Part shown: positions 26,533 through 35,584 of the stretch, one piece after another
Layout of the letters: each line of letters starts with the position of its first letter
How positions within the stretch are numbered: the first letter of the stretch is position 1
Source of the DNA: Paraglaciecola mesophila
GTDB lineage: Bacteria > Pseudomonadota > Gammaproteobacteria > Enterobacterales > Alteromonadaceae
Length of the DNA stretch: 64,000 bases
Direction of reading: 5' to 3'
Assembly: GCF_009906955.1 (NCBI RefSeq)
Contig: NZ_CP047656.1
Coordinates: 4,525,001 to 4,589,000 of the forward strand
Made by a program: the position numbers and the translations under genes
The notes under the pieces: generated by a model
The model's database searches: none
Told to the model about the DNA's origin: nothing
The model's input: only the letters and a program-made list of their open reading frames with translations

Positions 26533-27306
26533 ATGTCCAAAATGAGCAAGAGAAACCTTATTGCTTCTACCGTTATCGGTGCACTAGCACTCGGTAGTAG
26601 TGCTGTTGTCTCTGCAGACCCGTTGAATGACCTTCATAAAGAAGAGTCGAAGATTCACGTGGATGCAGCGAAGTCTCAAGAAAAAATTAACAAACTATAC
26701 GAGCAATCGTTAGACATCTTTTCTGAATATCGCCAAGTTGTTGATGAAACAGAAAACTTAAAAGTTTATAACGACTATCTAGCAACATTGGTTGCGGACC
26801 AGCAGCGCGGTATCGATTCTCTTCAACGTCAAATAGACGGTATTGAAGGTGTTAAACGTGGTGTTGTTCCATTGATGTTTCGTATGATCGACAGTCTAGA
26901 GCAATTTATCGAACTTGATATTCCTATTAACCTTGAAGAGCGTCGCGCACGTGTTGAGCGTCTTCGCGACATCATGGCTAACTCAAACGTAACGACTTCA
27001 GAGCAGTTCCGTCAGGTAATCGAAGCATATCAAATTGAAAATCAGTATGGTCAGAACATTCGTGCTTACCAAGGCAAGCTTGATTTTGAAGGAACTGAAA
27101 TCACTGTTGATTTCTTTAACCTAGGTCGTACTGTTTTAGCAGCGCTTTCTTTAGATCAGAAAAACGCTTGGGTTTGGGATAACGACGCAAGAGCTTGGCA
27201 GAAGTTGGGTGATGAATACCTAAGCTCTGTAGTAACGGCTGTTCGTATGGCCAACAAACTCGTGCCAGCTGACCTAATCAAACTACCCATTAAAGCTGCG
27301 GAGTAA
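26533..27306 (+). CDS. DUF3450 periplasmic protein of a TonB2-type system
   Basis: 257 residues from ATG 26533 (a second ATG at 26542 is also possible). A signal peptide ends SAVVSADP, followed by a long helical coiled-coil region (about residues 30-130, EKINKLYEQSLDIFSEYRQV). The C-terminal domain is compact and Trp-rich (NAWVWDNDARAWQKL). DUF3450 proteins stand at the head of TtpC-ExbB-ExbD-TonB clusters in Vibrio, Shewanella and Alteromonas. The role is probably in the periplasmic part of the energy transducer. The next gene starts 5 bases downstream. Confidence 0.9.
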   Translation: MSKMSKRNLIASTVIGALALGSSAVVSADPLNDLHKEESKIHVDAAKSQEKINKLYEQSLDIFSEYRQVVDETENLKVYNDYLATLVADQQRGIDSLQRQIDGIEGVKRGVVPLMFRMIDSLEQFIELDIPINLEERRARVERLRDIMANSNVTTSEQFRQVIEAYQIENQYGQNIRAYQGKLDFEGTEITVDFFNLGRTVLAALSLDQKNAWVWDNDARAWQKLGDEYLSSVVTAVRMANKLVPADLIKLPIKAAE

Positions 27307-27311
27307 TATCG

Positions 27312-28664
27312 ATGAAAACAATCTATAAATCAGTATTAGCTGCGGCATCGGTAGCTTTATTCGCATCTTCAGTTCATGCGGCTACGTCTCTTGAAGACTT
27401 ACTGCAAGAAGTTAAGAAGAATCGAGTTTCTGAAGCTCGCATAAACAAAGAGCGTGAAGCTGAGTTCCAATCAGCACGTGCTGACAAACAAGCTCTTCTT
27501 AGAAAAGCGCAAGCTGATCTTAAAGCTGAACAAACTCGTGGTGATAACCTTGCCAAGAAATATTCAGACAACGAAGTAGCGCTAGCAGAAAAAGAGCAGG
27601 AGCTTAATCAAGCAACTGGTACCCTTGGTGAAATGTTTGGTGTTGTGCGTCAAGCATCTTCTGAAGCATTTGGTCAAATCTCTACTTCTATTGTAAGTGC
27701 TGAATTCCCAGGCCGTGGCGAGTTCTTAAAGAGCATGTCAGAAGAGTCTAAAGGTCTTCCTAACATTCAAGAGTTAGAAGATTTGTGGTTCGCTCTTCAA
27801 ACTGAGATGACCGAGTCAGGTCAAGTTTCTCGTTTCCAAACTGAAGTAATCAGCTTGGATGGGGGTTCTACTACTCAAGAAGTTGTACGTGTAGGTACAT
27901 TTAACTTGATTGGTGAGCAAGGTTACTTGGTTTACGATGATCAAAATGAGATCGTTCAGCCTCTTGGTCGTCAACCTGATGGTTATCTAGTAAGTTCAGC
28001 TCAAGAGTTGTTATCTGCTACATCTGGCCTAGTACCTTTCTATGCTGACCCTTCACGTGGCGGTATCTTAGGTTTGCTTAAAGAAAAAGCAACTATGTCT
28101 GAGCGTTATCATGCAGGTGGTGTAGTAGGTTACGTCATTACTGCTATGTTGATTCTTGGTCTTCTTATCGGTCTTTATAAAATTGTTACCTTGACGATTA
28201 TCAGTGGAAAAATGCGTTCTCAGTTGAACAACACAGGCAATCCTTCAAGCGGCAACCCACTTGGACGTATTCTTCAAGTATATAAAGATAATAAAGCATC
28301 TGATGCTGAAAACCTTGAGCTTAAGCTTGACGAAGCGATTCTTAAAGAGCTTCCGAAAATTGAAAGTGGTATTAATATCATCAAGATTTTCGCAGCAATC
28401 GCTCCACTACTTGGTTTGTTAGGTACGGTACTTGGTATGATTGCAACCTTCCAACAAATTACATTGTTCGGTACAGGTGACCCAAGACTAATGGCTGGTA
28501 GTATCTCTATGGCGTTGGTAACAACAGCTCAAGGTATTATCGCAGCACTACCTTTGATTCTTATGCACAGCATCGTTGCTGGTCGTAGCAAATCAATCGT
28601 TCATATTCTTGATGAGCAAACTGCAGGTATTATTGCTGCACACGTAGAGTCGGAGAAAGCCTAA
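27312..28664 (+). CDS. ttpC: TtpC-like ExbB-family proton channel protein
   Basis: 450 residues. A signal sequence (1-23, ending SVHAA) and a periplasmic coiled-coil segment rich in Lys/Glu/Ala (about 25-105) precede a periplasmic domain. A membrane helix at about 275-295 and a C-terminal MotA/TolQ/ExbB domain follow, with APLLGLLGTVLGMIATFQ. This long ExbB variant matches TtpC, the fourth component of Vibrio TonB2 systems. It probably helps couple ExbB-ExbD to TonB across the periplasm. It is tightly linked to exbB (1-base gap). Confidence 0.92.
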   Translation: MKTIYKSVLAAASVALFASSVHAATSLEDLLQEVKKNRVSEARINKEREAEFQSARADKQALLRKAQADLKAEQTRGDNLAKKYSDNEVALAEKEQELNQATGTLGEMFGVVRQASSEAFGQISTSIVSAEFPGRGEFLKSMSEESKGLPNIQELEDLWFALQTEMTESGQVSRFQTEVISLDGGSTTQEVVRVGTFNLIGEQGYLVYDDQNEIVQPLGRQPDGYLVSSAQELLSATSGLVPFYADPSRGGILGLLKEKATMSERYHAGGVVGYVITAMLILGLLIGLYKIVTLTIISGKMRSQLNNTGNPSSGNPLGRILQVYKDNKASDAENLELKLDEAILKELPKIESGINIIKIFAAIAPLLGLLGTVLGMIATFQQITLFGTGDPRLMAGSISMALVTTAQGIIAALPLILMHSIVAGRSKSIVHILDEQTAGIIAAHVESEKA

Positions 28665-28665
28665 G

Positions 28666-29190
28666 ATGTTATACCTGATAGAACTATGGGAGTCTGTCAG
28701 GGACTTTATCGCTGCCGGCGGTGACGTTCTATACGTTGTCGCCTTAGCGCTCTTCTTAATGTGGGTTTTGATGATAGAGCGTTATTGGTACTTAACTTCC
28801 GTGTTTCCTAAAATGAGAAAAGACATTGTCTCAAAATGGGATGCCCGAGAAGATACTACCTCTTGGTATGCGCATAGAATCCGTGACGCATGGATTTCGC
28901 AAGCATCCGATGGACTTAGCGCAAGAATGTTGTTGATAAAAACACTTGTTGCTATGTGCCCATTGATCGGCCTTTTAGGTACGGTTACCGGTATGATCGG
29001 CGTTTTCGAAACGATGGCAACACAGGGCACAAGTAACCCGCGCCTTATGGCTGCTGGTATTTCAATGGCTACGATTCCAACAATGGCTGGGATGGTCGCT
29101 GCTTTATCTGGCGTATTTTTTAGTTCTCGTCTTGAGGCGAGAGTAAAAATGGCAAAAGAAAAGCTAGTTGACAGTTTGCCCCATCATTAG
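28666..29190 (+). CDS. exbB2: ExbB-type proton channel protein
   Basis: 174 residues with three membrane helices (about 17-38, 100-122, 135-157) and the MotA/TolQ/ExbB motif CPLIGLLGTVTGMIGVFE. It forms the proton channel with ExbD to energise TonB. It is short for the family (about 240 in classical ExbB), as is normal for the TonB2 subclass. The start follows the ttpC stop by one base. Confidence 0.92.
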   Translation: MLYLIELWESVRDFIAAGGDVLYVVALALFLMWVLMIERYWYLTSVFPKMRKDIVSKWDAREDTTSWYAHRIRDAWISQASDGLSARMLLIKTLVAMCPLIGLLGTVTGMIGVFETMATQGTSNPRLMAAGISMATIPTMAGMVAALSGVFFSSRLEARVKMAKEKLVDSLPHH

Positions 29191-29202
29191 AGAGAGGAAT
29201 TT

Positions 29203-29604
29203 ATGGCTCGCAAAGTACGTGTTGAAGAAGAAGATGCTGCGATTGACATGACGCCGATGTTGGACATCGTGTTTATCATGCTGATCTTCTTTATTGTAAC
29301 GACTGTTTTCGTCAAAGAAGCGGGCATCGAGGTGAATAAGCCTGGTGCATCGCAAGCTATTATGCCGAAGAATGCCAATATCTTTATCGCTATTACTGAA
29401 GACGGTGACGTCTGGATGGATAAACGCGAAATCGATGTTGATAGTGTTCGCGCTAACTTAGAACGTTTGATGGCTGAACAGCCTTCTGACGTAGTCATAG
29501 TTCAGGCTGACGAAAATGCAGAACATGGTGTGGTGATCGACGTAATGGATCAAATCAAAGCTGCAGGTATAGATCGCATTTCTATCGCTGCTAAGGGGAG
29601 CTAA
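29203..29604 (+). CDS. exbD2: ExbD-type proton channel protein
   Basis: 133 residues with one N-terminal membrane helix. AIDMTPMLDIVFIMLIFFIV carries the Asp essential for proton movement in ExbD/TolR, and the periplasmic C-terminal domain ends SIAAKGS. GAGAGGAA lies before ATG 29203. It works with ExbB and TonB in the same operon. Confidence 0.94.
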   Translation: MARKVRVEEEDAAIDMTPMLDIVFIMLIFFIVTTVFVKEAGIEVNKPGASQAIMPKNANIFIAITEDGDVWMDKREIDVDSVRANLERLMAEQPSDVVIVQADENAEHGVVIDVMDQIKAAGIDRISIAAKGS

Positions 29605-29605
29605 T

Positions 29606-30220
29606 ATGGGACGTTTAATTGTTTCTGTACTCCTTGGTGGGGTAGTTGCATTTGTATTGTTTGTTGTCATGGCTAAGTTAATTGCTAACTCGTCACGCCC
29701 AGCAGACAAAGTACCACCTGCACCGGTTATTGATATTGTTATGTCAACGCCAGATGATACTACTCAAACTAGAACTCGAGTACCGCCTCCGCCTCCGCCG
29801 CCACCTCAGCAGCCTCCTAAACTGGAGCCAGTTGAGCCTGACACTGCGGACGCAAATACTGATGGCTTAAGTTTCAATATGCCAGCAGTAGATATAGGTG
29901 GCGCTTCAGTTGATATCGGTGGTGTGGGTGCAATGCAACGTGATGGTGATGCTACACCAATCGTTCGAATTGAACCTAAATACCCAGCGCAAGCTGCTCG
30001 TGATGGTAAAGAAGGTTGGGTAAAACTTTCATTTACGATCAATGAAGTAGGTGGTGTTGAAGATGTTGACGTCATTGAAGCTGATCCTAAGCGAGTTTTT
30101 GACCGTGAAGCTAAACGTGCACTTAGAAAGTGGAAGTATAAGCCGAAGGTTGAAGATGGTAAGCCTATGAAGCAGTTCGGTATGAAAGTTCAATTAGACT
30201 TTAAGTTGGATCAATCATAA
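29606..30220 (+). CDS. tonB2: TonB2-type energy transducer
   Basis: 204 residues. A membrane anchor (about 5-28) and a Pro-rich span (PPPPPPPPQQPP, about 56-70) are followed by a C-terminal TonB domain (about 110-204; RIEPKYPAQAARDGKEGWVKLSF). It is shorter in the periplasm than classical TonB, as expected for TonB2. It transmits proton-motive force to outer-membrane receptors, perhaps including the one encoded 4 kb upstream. Its stop shares a base with the next start (TAATG). Confidence 0.95.
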   Translation: MGRLIVSVLLGGVVAFVLFVVMAKLIANSSRPADKVPPAPVIDIVMSTPDDTTQTRTRVPPPPPPPPQQPPKLEPVEPDTADANTDGLSFNMPAVDIGGASVDIGGVGAMQRDGDATPIVRIEPKYPAQAARDGKEGWVKLSFTINEVGGVEDVDVIEADPKRVFDREAKRALRKWKYKPKVEDGKPMKQFGMKVQLDFKLDQS

Positions 30221-31479
30221 TGAATAAATATTTTAAAACATTGTTGGTTGGCGCAACGTTCGCTGCTTCTACGTTAAGTTCCAGTTTCGTTAGCGCTCAG
30301 TCTGCGGCTATCGTTTGTCCAGGTTATAAACGTGGTCCGACTAATATTCCAAGTGAGCGCACCGGTAAAAAAGTACAAAAGGCATTTGAGGCCTATAATG
30401 AAGATTTGGTGGATGAAGCCCTATCTATTTTATATGAAATCGATACCTCGCAAACTTTTGACCGAGCGTTTACAGACCGTTTTATTGGTAACTTACTTGC
30501 CACTAAATCGGAAAGCGGCCCTAAGGCGCTGGAATATTTAGAAAAGTCAGTTAATGCCAAAGCACTTAATGACACTGAGCAAGCTGGTACGTTGCGTTTG
30601 ATTGCAGATTTAAATATGCAAGAAAAGCGTTACGAACAAGCAGTCAAGCGTTATCAGGAATGGATGGACTTCACCTGTAAGGAAGATGCTGATGTGTATC
30701 TTCGTATGGGACAAGCTTTGTATGAGACGAAACAATATGCAGATATGATTTCGCCTCTTAACAAATCCATTGCTTTGGACGATAAGCCAAACAAAAACGC
30801 TTATGCGTTGAAGTTGACGTCTTATTACAGCCGTAAAATGTATAAAGAAACTGTCGAAGTAGCTGAAGAGATGGTGAAAATCTTCCCTGACAACAAGGCT
30901 AACTGGACACAACTTGGTTTCTTCTACATGTTGGTTGAAGACTATAAGAAAGGCTTGTCTACGTTTGAAATGGCTTACAATCAAGGTTACTTGACAAAAG
31001 CTGCAGAAGTTAAGGCGTTGACTCAGTTGTACGCAACTAATGAAATCCCTTATAAAGCTGCTGTTGTGTTTGAAAAGAACGTTGAAAATGGACTTATTAA
31101 GCGCGACGATAAAGCACTGACTAATCTAGCTAACTCTTGGCATCAGGCTAAGAATCACCTTAAGGCTGCGAAGTATTACGGTGAAGCGGCTAAGATGAAC
31201 TCAGATCCTGATCTTTATCGCAAGCAAGGTACGCTTTTACTCACTGCTGAAAAGTATAGTGACGCACTAGCGGCACTGCAGAAGGCGTTAGATGAGGGAG
31301 CTGATGATCGTGGTCGTATTCATATGGCGATGATGGAAGCTAACTTTTATACAGGTAAATACAGAAGTGCTTACAAGCACGTATTGGAAGCCAAAAAGGA
31401 TAAATCAACCTCACGCAGTGCGAGAAGTTGGGAACCTTACATAAAAGAAAAAGCGAAAAATCGTGGAATTACACTATAG
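30220..31479 (+). CDS. TPR protein of the TonB2-type operon
   Basis: 419 residues with a signal peptide (ending SFVSAQS) and TPR-like repeats over most of the chain (for example GTLRLIADLNMQEKRYEQAVKRYQEW and LYRKQGTLLLTAEKYSDALAALQKAL). It is the last gene of the cluster and is translationally coupled to tonB. Equivalent TPR genes close TonB2 clusters in Vibrio and Shewanella, where they are thought to be periplasmic accessory factors. It is followed by a strong terminator. Confidence 0.9.
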   Translation: MNKYFKTLLVGATFAASTLSSSFVSAQSAAIVCPGYKRGPTNIPSERTGKKVQKAFEAYNEDLVDEALSILYEIDTSQTFDRAFTDRFIGNLLATKSESGPKALEYLEKSVNAKALNDTEQAGTLRLIADLNMQEKRYEQAVKRYQEWMDFTCKEDADVYLRMGQALYETKQYADMISPLNKSIALDDKPNKNAYALKLTSYYSRKMYKETVEVAEEMVKIFPDNKANWTQLGFFYMLVEDYKKGLSTFEMAYNQGYLTKAAEVKALTQLYATNEIPYKAAVVFEKNVENGLIKRDDKALTNLANSWHQAKNHLKAAKYYGEAAKMNSDPDLYRKQGTLLLTAEKYSDALAALQKALDEGADDRGRIHMAMMEANFYTGKYRSAYKHVLEAKKDKSTSRSARSWEPYIKEKAKNRGITL

Positions 31480-31510
31480 CGTTATCTGCTAATAAAAGTG
31501 TATCTCTGCT

Positions 31511-31537
31511 AAAAGGCTCCCTCGTGGAGCCTTTTTC
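31511..31537 (+). terminator. Rho-independent terminator of the TonB2-type operon
   Basis: GGCTCC (31515-31520) pairs with GGAGCC (31526-31531), extended by AAAA/TTTT, with a CTCGT loop and a T-run. Confidence 0.92.
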
Positions 31538-31567
31538 ATTTGATGTCGGCTGTAAATTCTACTTTTT

Positions 31568-32041
31568 ATACCAATTCCATTAAATACTCTTTCGCTATAT
31601 AAATCCGCATTAATAAGTCCCCCTGTGAACGTTGGAGTATTCCTTTTAGGCAAGGTTTAAACAGGCTTACACAGCTTTGCATGACTTCAAAAAAATAACT
31701 ATTCATTCAATCATGCGCCTTGTTTAAGCTCATTTAGACTCTCGAGCAGTGTGCATGTATTAATACCAATTCCATTAAATAATTAACCACTCAGCGAAAA
31801 TTTAAAAGGACTTAATCAAGGCGCTTAAATGATAGCCCTTTATTAAAAACTAACCTGTGCTCTTTCAAGTTCGAGCAACACAGAGTAAGCCCTTTTAAAA
31901 TTCGCCCGTAGGGAATTCCCCAGCGGTTTTTGCACTGCGTTCTCGGTATTTGAAAGGGAGCAACCATTACTACACACCGACGCCTTGTTCAAAACCCGCT
32001 GGATGAATTCTGAGAGGCCAATTATTTAATGGAATTGGTAT
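31568..32041. repeat. MITE-like repeat element(s) with ATACCAATTCCATTAAAT ends
   Basis: A 22-base perfect inverted repeat (ATACCAATTCCATTAAATAATT at 31763-31784; its complement at 32020-32041) bounds a 279-base element without coding capacity. Subterminal arms GCGAAAATTTAAAAGGACTTA and TAAGCCCTTTTAAAATTCGC are also inverted copies of each other. A third copy of the first 19 bases lies in direct orientation at 31568-31586, giving a partial or nested element of 195 bases. Motifs like AACAAGGCGC recur inside. No transposase is present, so this would be a non-autonomous repeat moved in trans or a spread palindromic family. Confidence 0.85.
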
Positions 32042-32145
32042 AACGCGTAATGCTATTAAACATTTGCCGAATATTTGATAGTTTAGATCTTCTGATACAC
32101 TGAATGTGGTTACTCAATAAACAATTGAACACAAAAGAGGATGTT

Positions 32146-32928
32146 ATGAAAAAAGGGTTAGGGATTTTACTTATTTTACTCGTCATTATTGCAGCTGGAA
32201 CTTGGTATTTGTTAAGTGGGGCAGGGGACTTTATCCGCGCTCAAATAGAACAGCAAGGAAGCGATTATCTAGACACAAAGGTGTCTGTGGCTCAAGTTGA
32301 ATTGGCCTTATCAGATGGCCGTATGAGCATCAATGGACTTACAGTACAAAATCCCATGGGGTTTAGTTCTGAGAATGCCGTTAGTGTAAGCGATATCACG
32401 CTCGATTTAGGTGAGGTGCTGAGCGAACCCTATATAATACAAAATGTCAGCGTAAATGCCCCTGAAATTTTATATGAAGTAGATGCTAGTGGAAGTGGTA
32501 ACTTATTGGCTTTGAAAAATAACTTAGCAGCTAATTTACCCAAGTCCGATGACAAACCAACACCTGAATCAACGGATGGTGCTAACCCCTTGGTCATTGT
32601 GGAGAATGTTACGGTAAGTAATGTACGTCTTAAGCTCAATTTTGAACAGCTATCAACGGGCGATTTAAATATAGAGCAGAAAGCATATGAAGTTACTCTA
32701 CCTACTTTTAATGCCGGTTCAATCGGTAAACCTAACGGTTTGCCAGCGAACCAAGTAGGTGCTGCAATAGTCAATAACATGCTTGATAATATTATGGCTG
32801 CGGCTAAGGAAGAAGCTAAAAAACGTTTGACTGAAGAAGCTAAGAAAAAGGTCAATGAAGAAATTGAAAAACAAAAAGATAAACTGCTTGATAAAGCAGG
32901 TGATAAGTTAAAAGGTCTGTTTAATTAG
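32146..32928 (+). CDS. AsmA-like membrane-anchored periplasmic protein
   Basis: 260 residues from ATG 32146, with AGAGG 5 bases upstream; an in-frame upstream start at 32104 lacks a ribosome site. An N-terminal membrane anchor (about 3-23) is followed by a beta-rich region (VSVAQVELALSDGRMSINGLTVQNP, about 45-70) resembling the start of AsmA/DUF748 domains. The helical, highly charged C-terminus (AAAKEEAKKRLTEEAKKKVNEE) is a likely coiled coil. AsmA-family proteins are linked to lipid movement and envelope assembly; a specific role here is unknown. Confidence 0.75.
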   Translation: MKKGLGILLILLVIIAAGTWYLLSGAGDFIRAQIEQQGSDYLDTKVSVAQVELALSDGRMSINGLTVQNPMGFSSENAVSVSDITLDLGEVLSEPYIIQNVSVNAPEILYEVDASGSGNLLALKNNLAANLPKSDDKPTPESTDGANPLVIVENVTVSNVRLKLNFEQLSTGDLNIEQKAYEVTLPTFNAGSIGKPNGLPANQVGAAIVNNMLDNIMAAAKEEAKKRLTEEAKKKVNEEIEKQKDKLLDKAGDKLKGLFN

Positions 32929-32941
32929 ACCGTTTTACATA

Positions 32942-32975
32942 TTGAGTCCTATCTTTTGTGGAAGATAGGACTCAA
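32942..32975 (+). terminator. Hairpin between convergent AsmA-like and TPR genes
   Basis: A 14-bp perfect stem (TTGAGTCCTATCTT at 32942-32955, pairing with 32962-32975) and a 6-base loop lie between two converging genes. There is no strong T-run on the plus strand, so it may act as a transcript-end stabiliser as much as a terminator. Confidence 0.65.
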
Positions 32976-33001
32976 CGTAAAAATTAATTAAATCTAGGAA
33001 T

Positions 33002-34177
33002 TTAATAAGCTTGATTTGCTCGCATCAGGTTCTCTTGGAATTCACTGTTATTAGGAGCCATGTTAACGGCTAATTGGAACGCGTTTCGCGCTTTGTGAAA
33101 CTCTGTAAGATTCATGTATACAATACCGAGAGTATCTAAATAATTTGGGTTATCTGAAGAGTAGTTTACAGCTTTTTTCGCTAGTTTAAGTGCCTTGTGT
33201 GGATCGTCATTGTCTAGCGCTAGGTACGCTAAGTTATTGTACGGTTCAGCGTAAGTATTGTTGAGTGTTATAGCTTTGAGATAGTTTTTTTCTGCGCTTT
33301 TATAATCTCCAAGCGTATGATAAACATAAGCAAGTTTTGTTAACGTTATTTCATGCTCGCCGTATGTCTTGATGATATGCTGGTATGTGCTTATTGCTTG
33401 TTCAATATGGCCGGATTCAGTTAGCACGTCTGCCAATGAAAGGTGATCTTGTACTGTTGGTTTTTTAGCCTTTTCTAGAGCTGATTTGAAACTAGTGATG
33501 GAAAGCGGATAATTTTTTATTATTTGTGCGTAATTTCCTTTGAGCTTGTACGCTAAGGCTAAAGAGGGGTTTAATTCCGTTATTATATTTAACGTTTCTA
33601 TCGCCGCTGTTAAATCTCCTGAGCGCTCATACGCTAGGCTCAAACCATATAAATAAGAAATATCTGAAGGGGCTTCTTCTAGCGCCTTTCTGTAAAGTTG
33701 CACCGCTGCCTGGGCATCTCCAAATCGTGAAAGCTTAATTACCGCGAGTTCAACGTTCGCTTCTGGTAAACGAGGATTAATAGCTAAAGCGCTTTCAAGT
33801 GCTTCTATTGCTTGCTCTATATGGTTCTGTTTGAGTAAAAAGCGCCCATAAGCTGTATATAAGTCTGGGCTTTTTGGTGATAGACCAAGTGCAGTTATAA
33901 AATGTGCTTTTGCTATCTTTGTATTCCCTAATGCTTCTTCTACTTGGGCCAGCCCGATTAGTGCTTTGACGTTATTTGGAGCGCGGGCAAGCAATGTCTG
34001 AAAATGCTTTTTCGCTAAGGGAATATCACCGTTATTCCAAGCTTCTTGAGCCAGTGTGAGAGAGTGCTCTTTTTTTTCAGCTTGTAGCGATGTGATAGGC
34101 GCGGCATGAAGTGTTTGTGCAAACAACATTGTGCTTACCACTACTATTAGTAGGAACATGACGCAGTAAATTTTCAT
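33002..34177 (-). CDS. TPR-repeat secreted protein
   Basis: 391 residues with a signal peptide (ending TLHAAP) and about nine TPR units covering residues 40-385 (for example GLAQVEEALGNTKIAKAHFITALGLSP and AEPYNNLAYLALDNDDPHKALKLAKKAV). It is a periplasmic scaffold by inference. It lies downstream of and on the same strand as the PEP-CTERM gene but is separated from it by a terminator. It resembles TPR proteins found near PEP-CTERM/exosortase loci, though nothing in the sequence proves that role. Confidence 0.8.
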   Translation of the reverse strand: MKIYCVMFLLIVVVSTMLFAQTLHAAPITSLQAEKKEHSLTLAQEAWNNGDIPLAKKHFQTLLARAPNNVKALIGLAQVEEALGNTKIAKAHFITALGLSPKSPDLYTAYGRFLLKQNHIEQAIEALESALAINPRLPEANVELAVIKLSRFGDAQAAVQLYRKALEEAPSDISYLYGLSLAYERSGDLTAAIETLNIITELNPSLALAYKLKGNYAQIIKNYPLSITSFKSALEKAKKPTVQDHLSLADVLTESGHIEQAISTYQHIIKTYGEHEITLTKLAYVYHTLGDYKSAEKNYLKAITLNNTYAEPYNNLAYLALDNDDPHKALKLAKKAVNYSSDNPNYLDTLGIVYMNLTEFHKARNAFQLAVNMAPNNSEFQENLMRANQAY

Positions 34178-34195
34178 TATTTCTGTCCTTTAATA

Positions 34196-34223
34196 AAAAG
34201 CCTATATAGGTCTATAGGCTTTT
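34196..34223 (-). terminator. Terminator of the PEP-CTERM gene
   Basis: AAAAGCCTATA pairs with TATAGGCTTTT (34196-34206 with 34213-34223). Read on the minus strand the hairpin ends in a T-run (A-run at 34195-34199 on the plus strand). Confidence 0.85.
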
Positions 34224-34248
34224 AGCTGCATTTCTTTCCAAACTTAAT

Positions 34249-35271
34249 CTACTTGTTAGTGAAAAAGCTTTTTGCTCGGCGTGACGTTGCAAACAGCGCA
34301 ACACCGAATAATGCAAGAGTGCCAGGTTCGGGTACGGGATTTGGATCCACAGGCTTGTTATCAATCACTGCCTCGGCTGTGATAGATAATCCAGCGAAGA
34401 ATATGTTGTCATCTGACGAGGGGTTACTAGTGTCAATTGTTATCAATGAATCACCGACATTCAAAAATGGCTCTAACGAATACAGTTCATCATCACCATT
34501 AGCTAACGAGCAATCATGGTTGTTCGCCCTATCATCACCAATACCGCCGATAGTAATAAGTCCGCCATTAATTGCCTCTCCATCGTCTTCTCCGCCCGCA
34601 CAGGTCGTTAGCGAGTTTCCATTCACATTAACAATGGAGCTTTGGGTGTTGTTATTCGCTTGAAAACCAAAGCCAATTCCAAGTGACAGAGTGGCCTCGA
34701 AACTAGGATCTGCCAAATCTGCTGCCGTCAATGGGTCTGCAAGAGAAATAAATGCGCTATCTCCTGTTGTTTGGCTAAACCCATCCAAAAACGATATTGT
34801 ACGTAACGTTTCCGCAGGGTTGCTGTAAACAATAGCAAGTGCTTCTCCATCAATAGATGCGCTTGGGGATTCGTTTAATATATCGAAACTAAATGGGGTT
34901 GGGCCTCCACTGCCTATCGCGGCAGAAACAATGCTAGTTACGTCTACCCTGAATGCTTCCAGAGATGCATCGTTGCTTCCTAAAGAGGTCCAATCAGCCC
35001 CGCTAAATACGGTTCCATCAAAATCGACAGTAGGGATGGACGTAGAGGGAGTGGTTGTCGAGTAAAGAAAAGCAGCTTCGATTGTAGAGCCCGACGGTAC
35101 AACTGCGTCAATTGAACATGTTGGAGTTGAGTTACCACCACATCCATCTAGTGACCAATTACCATTACCGTTAAATGAGTAAGATGGCGATAGTGCTGCA
35201 TGACTAGACAATGATATGGCACTTAGTGTGGCTATTGCACACAGGGTTAATTTGGGGGTGAGTGTTTTCAA
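34249..35271 (-). CDS. PEP-CTERM sorting domain protein
   Basis: 340 residues. A signal peptide (about 1-25, ending SLSSHAAL) is followed by a Gly/Ser/Thr/Asp-rich, low-Lys beta-type body with four Cys. The C-terminus has VPEPGTLALFGVALFATSRRAK, the Pro-Glu-Pro motif, membrane helix and Arg cluster recognised by exosortase. It is predicted to be exported, cut and released or linked to exopolysaccharide. No exosortase or EPS gene is in the window, so its sorter must be elsewhere. Body function unknown. Confidence 0.9.
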   Translation of the reverse strand: MKTLTPKLTLCAIATLSAISLSSHAALSPSYSFNGNGNWSLDGCGGNSTPTCSIDAVVPSGSTIEAAFLYSTTTPSTSIPTVDFDGTVFSGADWTSLGSNDASLEAFRVDVTSIVSAAIGSGGPTPFSFDILNESPSASIDGEALAIVYSNPAETLRTISFLDGFSQTTGDSAFISLADPLTAADLADPSFEATLSLGIGFGFQANNNTQSSIVNVNGNSLTTCAGGEDDGEAINGGLITIGGIGDDRANNHDCSLANGDDELYSLEPFLNVGDSLITIDTSNPSSDDNIFFAGLSITAEAVIDNKPVDPNPVPEPGTLALFGVALFATSRRAKSFFTNK

Positions 35272-35584
35272 GTAAATCTCCTTATTACCTATTTATACTT
35301 ACCGTGCCTGCGATACTACTCGGCACTTTTGATGTAACTTTCGTTACTCATAGCGACTCAGCATAATAGATGCCAGTTTTATTTTGTATGAATTTCATAC
35401 AATTAAAATTTTTACCGGTCCTTTTCGTATAAAAAGCTGACAGTCTAAGATGGGAAAACGTATCCAGAATAGAAAGGGGGGAGACTATATATTGGTTGAA
35501 ACATTTAATGAAGAAAGCGCTTTTTTCTATTACACTTCACCGCTTTGTTTTCGGTTAAATGACAGTGGATAACGAACGGCGGTT
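35272..35584. other. 313-base divergent intergenic region
   Basis: Separates the PEP-CTERM gene (minus) from the Hsp70-like gene (plus). It is AT-rich and must hold two promoters, but no -35/-10 pair, palindrome or RNA stands out by eye. Confidence 0.4.

Noticed and set aside
31568..32041. Insertion sequence
   Set aside because: No transposase or remnant is present; the inverted repeats with a short non-coding body fit a MITE-like repeat better.
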